Source: Nocardiopsis dassonvillei subsp. dassonvillei DSM 43111 (lineage in GTDB: Bacteria > Actinomycetota > Actinomycetes > Streptosporangiales > Streptosporangiaceae). From it: DNA of 64,000 nucleotides. The translations under genes were made by a program, and so were the position numbers. Where the stretch lies: contig NC_014211.1 in assembly GCF_000092985.1 (NCBI RefSeq), forward strand, positions 711,355 to 775,354, read 5' to 3'. Shown here piece by piece: positions 61,137 through 64,000 of this stretch; the stretch's first letter is position 1; each line of letters starts with the position of its first letter. The notes below the pieces were generated by a model that did no database searches, was not told the origin of the DNA, and was given only the letters and a program-made list of their open reading frames with translations.

Positions 61137-62483
61137 CTAGGCGGTGTCCGCGGTGTTCCCGTCCGGCTGCGCCGTGTCCGCCGCCGGGTGCTCGACGGGC
61201 TCCGCGGCGGGCCCCTCGCCGGACGCGGGATCGGGAGCCCGGGTCACGGGCTCGGGCAGGGGCAGCAGTCCCGCGTCGAGCGAGTGGATCATCGCGGTGG
61301 CCCCGCCCCGGGCCGCCGCGCTCAGCCCCAGCGACGACAGCTCCACCCGGCAGCCGCCCGCCTCCGGCGCGAACGCGCTCGCGGCCGCCTCCGCCCGGCA
61401 GTTCGGCAGCAGCCACGGGCCCAGGGGCACGAAGTAGCCGCCCAGCACCACCAGGCTCGGGTTGGTGACGTTGATCAGCACGGCCAGGCCCCGGCCCAGC
61501 CACGTGCCCGCCCGCTCCAGCGCGCCGACGGCGGTGTCCTCGCCCGCCTCGGCGCGTGCCACGGCCGTCCCCACCAGCTCGGCGACGTCGCTGCCCGACA
61601 GCGGGTGGTCCGGGAACCGGTCGGGGACGGCCCCGCGCAGGATGGCCCCGATCCCCGCCAGCGCCTCCAGGCAGCCGCGGCGCCCGCACGCGCACTCCGG
61701 GCCGTCCGGGGCCAGCGACAGGTGGCCCACCTCGCCCGCGAACCCGCTGGCGCCGCGCAGCAGTCCGCCCCCGGTCAGGATGCCCGCGCCGATCCCGACC
61801 TCACCGGTCAGGTACGCGAGGTCGGCCGTCCCCGCGAACGACCCCACCCGGTACTCGGCCACCGCGCCCAGGTTCGCGTCGTTGTCCACCCGCACCGGGA
61901 CGCCCTCCACCCCGGCCTCGCGCAGCAGCTCCGACAGCCGGTCCCGCAGCGGCACGTCGCGCCAGCCCAGGTTGGGCGCGTGCGTGACCGTCCCCGAGGG
62001 CGCGTCGATCAGCGCCGGGACCGCCACGCTCACCCCCACCACGGTGCGCCCGCGCAGCGCGGGGTCGGCCACCGTCGCGCCCAGGGTGCGCGCGATGTGC
62101 CGCGCGCACGCCTCCGCCCCGGCCGACCGGGCGTCGAAGGGGACGTGGCGGCTGACCAGTTCGCGCTGGAGCAGGTCCACGGCGACCACCGACAGGTAGT
62201 CCACGTTGACCTCCAGGCCGATCGCCGCGATCGAGGAGTCGTCCAGGTCCAGCAGCACCCCCGGGCGCCCCACCCGCTGCCGGGAGGAGCGCCCGGTCTC
62301 GCGGACCAGCCTGCGCGCCATGAGGTCGGCGACCAGGCTGGACACCGTGGTCTTGTTCAGCCCGGTGGCCGCGGCCACCGCCGCGCGCGAGCAGGGGGCC
62401 AGCTCGCGGACCGTGCGCAGCACGACGCCCAGGTTGGTCTCCCGGACCGTCTGGAAGCTCACCGTTCCCGAACCGACCGACAC
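61137..62483 (-). CDS. ROK-family transcriptional regulator (XylR/NagC-like)
   Basis: 448 residues. The N-terminal winged HTH (TVRETNLGVVLRTVRELAP, ATGLNKTTVSSLVADLM) is fused to a ROK sugar-kinase-like domain with VRVDNDANLGAVAEYRVG, GEVGHLSL and a zinc motif CACGRRGCLE. The last 45 residues are Pro/Glu/Asp-rich and probably disordered. The GTG at 62483 has GAGGGGGA upstream, better than the ATG at 62516. Its place at the edge of the xyloglucan locus and the XylR-like boxes within it suggest it represses xylA and the glycosidase genes, with xylose as inducer (inference). Confidence 0.9.
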   Translation of the reverse strand: MSVGSGTVSFQTVRETNLGVVLRTVRELAPCSRAAVAAATGLNKTTVSSLVADLMARRLVRETGRSSRQRVGRPGVLLDLDDSSIAAIGLEVNVDYLSVVAVDLLQRELVSRHVPFDARSAGAEACARHIARTLGATVADPALRGRTVVGVSVAVPALIDAPSGTVTHAPNLGWRDVPLRDRLSELLREAGVEGVPVRVDNDANLGAVAEYRVGSFAGTADLAYLTGEVGIGAGILTGGGLLRGASGFAGEVGHLSLAPDGPECACGRRGCLEALAGIGAILRGAVPDRFPDHPLSGSDVAELVGTAVARAEAGEDTAVGALERAGTWLGRGLAVLINVTNPSLVVLGGYFVPLGPWLLPNCRAEAAASAFAPEAGGCRVELSSLGLSAAARGGATAMIHSLDAGLLPLPEPVTRAPDPASGEGPAAEPVEHPAADTAQPDGNTADTA

Positions 62484-62796
62484 CTGGTCCCCCTCGTCCC
62501 GTCCGACACGGCACACCGTGCCCGGATCGTACAGGCAGCCGGTGGCGTGAGCGGGGGCGCTGCCCCGGCAGGGCGTGGCTGCGGAGGCGAACGCGGCGGA
62601 GGGGACGGTTGTGGCCGGGGAGGTGGTCGTGGAATCGGGGGACTACGCCGGGGAGGGAATCCGGATCTGGATCCGGGACCGGAAGGCAGGACCGCAACCG
62701 TGGAACCGGGGGTGGAGGGCGGAGCCGGGGGCGCGGCCGGGGGCCGGACCGGAAAAACCGTTGCGCCCGGCCGACCCCTCTGGTGGGATCCCGGTC

Positions 62797-63384
62797 ATGG
62801 TGCCTCCCGACGTCTTCCGCGACCAGCCCGTCCTCACCGGGGAGAGGGTCCGCCTCGAACCGCTCGACGCCGGGACCGGTGAGCACTTCATCGAACCGGT
62901 ACTGCGCATGGACCCCGAGGTGCGCCGCCTCACCGGCACCCACCGGGAGTTCACCAGGGAGGAGCTGGTGCGCTGGGCGGCGACGCGGCCCGACCACCAC
63001 GACCGGGCCGACTGGGTCGTCTTCGAGAGGGAGGGCGGCGCGGCCGTGGGCGAGTGCGCGCTGATCGACCTCGACCCGGACAACGCCAGCGCCGGCTACC
63101 GGATCGCGCTCAACGGCATGTCCGTCACCGGGAGGGGCTACGGCACCGAGGCCACGGACCTCGTGCTGGAGTACGCCTTCACCGTGGCCGGGCTGCACCG
63201 GGTCGCCCTGGAGGTGTTCGCGTTCAACACCCGCGCGCAGAGGTCCTACGCCCGGTCGGGGTTCGTCCGGGAGGGCGTCTGGCGCGAGTCCCTGCGCTGG
63301 GACGGCGAGTGGCACGACGCCGTGCTGATGTCGGTCCTGGCCGAGGAGTACGCCGAGCTCCGCGCCGCCCGGAAGAAGGGCTGA
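62797..63384 (+). CDS. GNAT-family N-acetyltransferase (RimJ/RimL-like)
   Basis: 195 residues. LTGERVRLEPLDAG at the start, acetyl-CoA loop GRGYGTEATDLVLEYAF and FNTRAQRSYARSGFVREGVWRE are typical of Acetyltransf_3 proteins acting on protein N-termini or small amines. Cytoplasmic. The ATG at 62797 marks where homology begins; no strong ribosome site is visible. The 313 bases upstream, back to the divergent ROK start, hold purine-rich sequence without a clear promoter or gene. Confidence 0.87.
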   Translation: MVPPDVFRDQPVLTGERVRLEPLDAGTGEHFIEPVLRMDPEVRRLTGTHREFTREELVRWAATRPDHHDRADWVVFEREGGAAVGECALIDLDPDNASAGYRIALNGMSVTGRGYGTEATDLVLEYAFTVAGLHRVALEVFAFNTRAQRSYARSGFVREGVWRESLRWDGEWHDAVLMSVLAEEYAELRAARKKG

Positions 63385-63461
63385 GGCGGGTTCCGTGGGC
63401 GCCGCCCGTCGCGCAGCGGGGTGCGTACCCGCGGAACGCCTCCCGGGGCTACCCTCGGGCC

Positions 63462-63932
63462 ATGCCCGTTCCTGACTTCCTCCTCGCCCTCCGCAGCCAC
63501 GTCGGCCACGGCCTCCTGCCCCTCGTCGGGGTGACGGCGGTGGTGGTCAACGAGGAGGGCGAGGTCCTCCTGCACCGGCGCGCGGACGACGGCCGCTGGG
63601 CCACGCCCGGCGGCATCCTGGAACCGGAGGAGGAGCCCGCCCGGGCCGTGGTCCGCGAGGTGCGCGAGGAGACCGGGGTGGAGGTCGAGGTGGAGCGGCT
63701 CACCAGCGTGCTCGCCCAGGAGCCCTTCACCTACCCCAACGGCGACCGCGTGCAGATCCTCGACCTGGCCTTCCGCTGCCGCCCCGTGGGCGGGGCGCCC
63801 GACGCCAGCGGCGACGAGAGCCTGGACGTGCGCTGGTTCCCGCCCGGGGCCCTGCCGGACATGCCCCAGCGCATCCTGGACCGGATCGGCCACGCCCACG
63901 AGGACCGCCCGGGACCGTTCTACGTCACCTGA
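63462..63932 (+). CDS. Nudix hydrolase
   Basis: 156 residues. The Nudix box is complete: Gly51-x5-Glu57-x7-REVREETGV (65-73), preceded by WATPGG. Members hydrolyse nucleoside diphosphates linked to another group; the substrate is not predictable. The downstream stretch FTYPNGDRVQILDLAFRC is common in NTP/ADP-ribose-type Nudix proteins. Start ATG 63462, 77 bases after the acetyltransferase. Confidence 0.9.
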   Translation: MPVPDFLLALRSHVGHGLLPLVGVTAVVVNEEGEVLLHRRADDGRWATPGGILEPEEEPARAVVREVREETGVEVEVERLTSVLAQEPFTYPNGDRVQILDLAFRCRPVGGAPDASGDESLDVRWFPPGALPDMPQRILDRIGHAHEDRPGPFYVT

Positions 63933-64000
63933 GCCCCGCTTCCCCGGATCCCGGCCTGTACGGGCGTCCCGGCCCCGGACCGAGCCGGGTGCCGCCACCG

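Noticed and set aside
1..64000. tRNA, rRNA, insertion sequences, prophage genes and riboswitches
   Set aside because: Looked for conserved tRNA arms, transposase motifs with terminal repeats, and a cobalamin-riboswitch-like region before mutA; none could be supported by eye.

Overview
The window is very GC-rich DNA with strongly GC-biased third codon positions, many GTG starts and frequent ATGA/TGATG overlaps. Gene content (SapA-like secreted proteins, Ser/Thr kinase with extracellular tail, DUF1707, methylmalonyl-CoA mutase, GH74-CBM2) points to a mycelial actinomycete, plausibly Nocardiopsaceae or a relative. That taxonomic placement is inference. No rRNA, tRNA, CRISPR array, insertion sequence or replication origin was recognised.

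Region 1 (1-12.3 kb) is a Gram-positive type IV secretion-like cluster. A leftward operon (9189 to the left window edge) encodes a degenerate P-loop protein, two tandem pilin-like proteins, a Cys-rich membrane protein, a TrbL/VirB6-like channel protein, an SCO6880-family protein, a VirB4-like ATPase, a TraG/VirD4-like coupling ATPase and a truncated basic protein. Divergent from an AT-richer control region are a VirB8-like anchored protein, a two-domain peptidoglycan hydrolase and a Gly-rich hydrophobic protein. No relaxase is visible.

Region 2 (12.5-25.7 kb) is an envelope/signalling block: MoxR ATPase, DUF58 protein, a transglutaminase-fold protein lacking all three catalytic residues, and a membrane pseudokinase with WWG repeats and an Fn3 tail. 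Facing them are a large propeller/Fn3 protein and a SapA-like secreted protein. Then come an apparently active transmembrane kinase, a second SapA-like protein and a sulfotransferase.

Region 3 (25.8-34.8 kb) holds a frameshifted DUF4184 gene, a lipoprotein, mutA-mutB-meaB (methylmalonyl-CoA mutase and its GTPase chaperone), a STAS anti-sigma antagonist and a methyltransferase. Region 4 (34.8-41.5 kb) has a rifampicin phosphotransferase/PEP-synthase-like enzyme flanked by two paralogous pairs of small membrane genes, then a DUF1707 protein and a membrane protein.

Region 5 (41.6-62.5 kb) is a xyloglucan-utilisation locus: LacI regulator, xylose isomerase, GH42 beta-galactosidase, GH95 glycosidase, secreted GH74 xyloglucanase with CBM2, an Lpl-type ABC importer, a multidomain GH3 enzyme and a ROK regulator. 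A hemerythrin-like gene and a PadR/serine-hydrolase pair are embedded. Two recurrent operator types lie in its promoter regions: a LacI-type palindrome (3 copies) and a XylR/ROK-like box (4 copies). They coincide at the GH74 and at the importer/GH3 promoters, which suggests dual control. The window ends with a GNAT acetyltransferase and a Nudix hydrolase.
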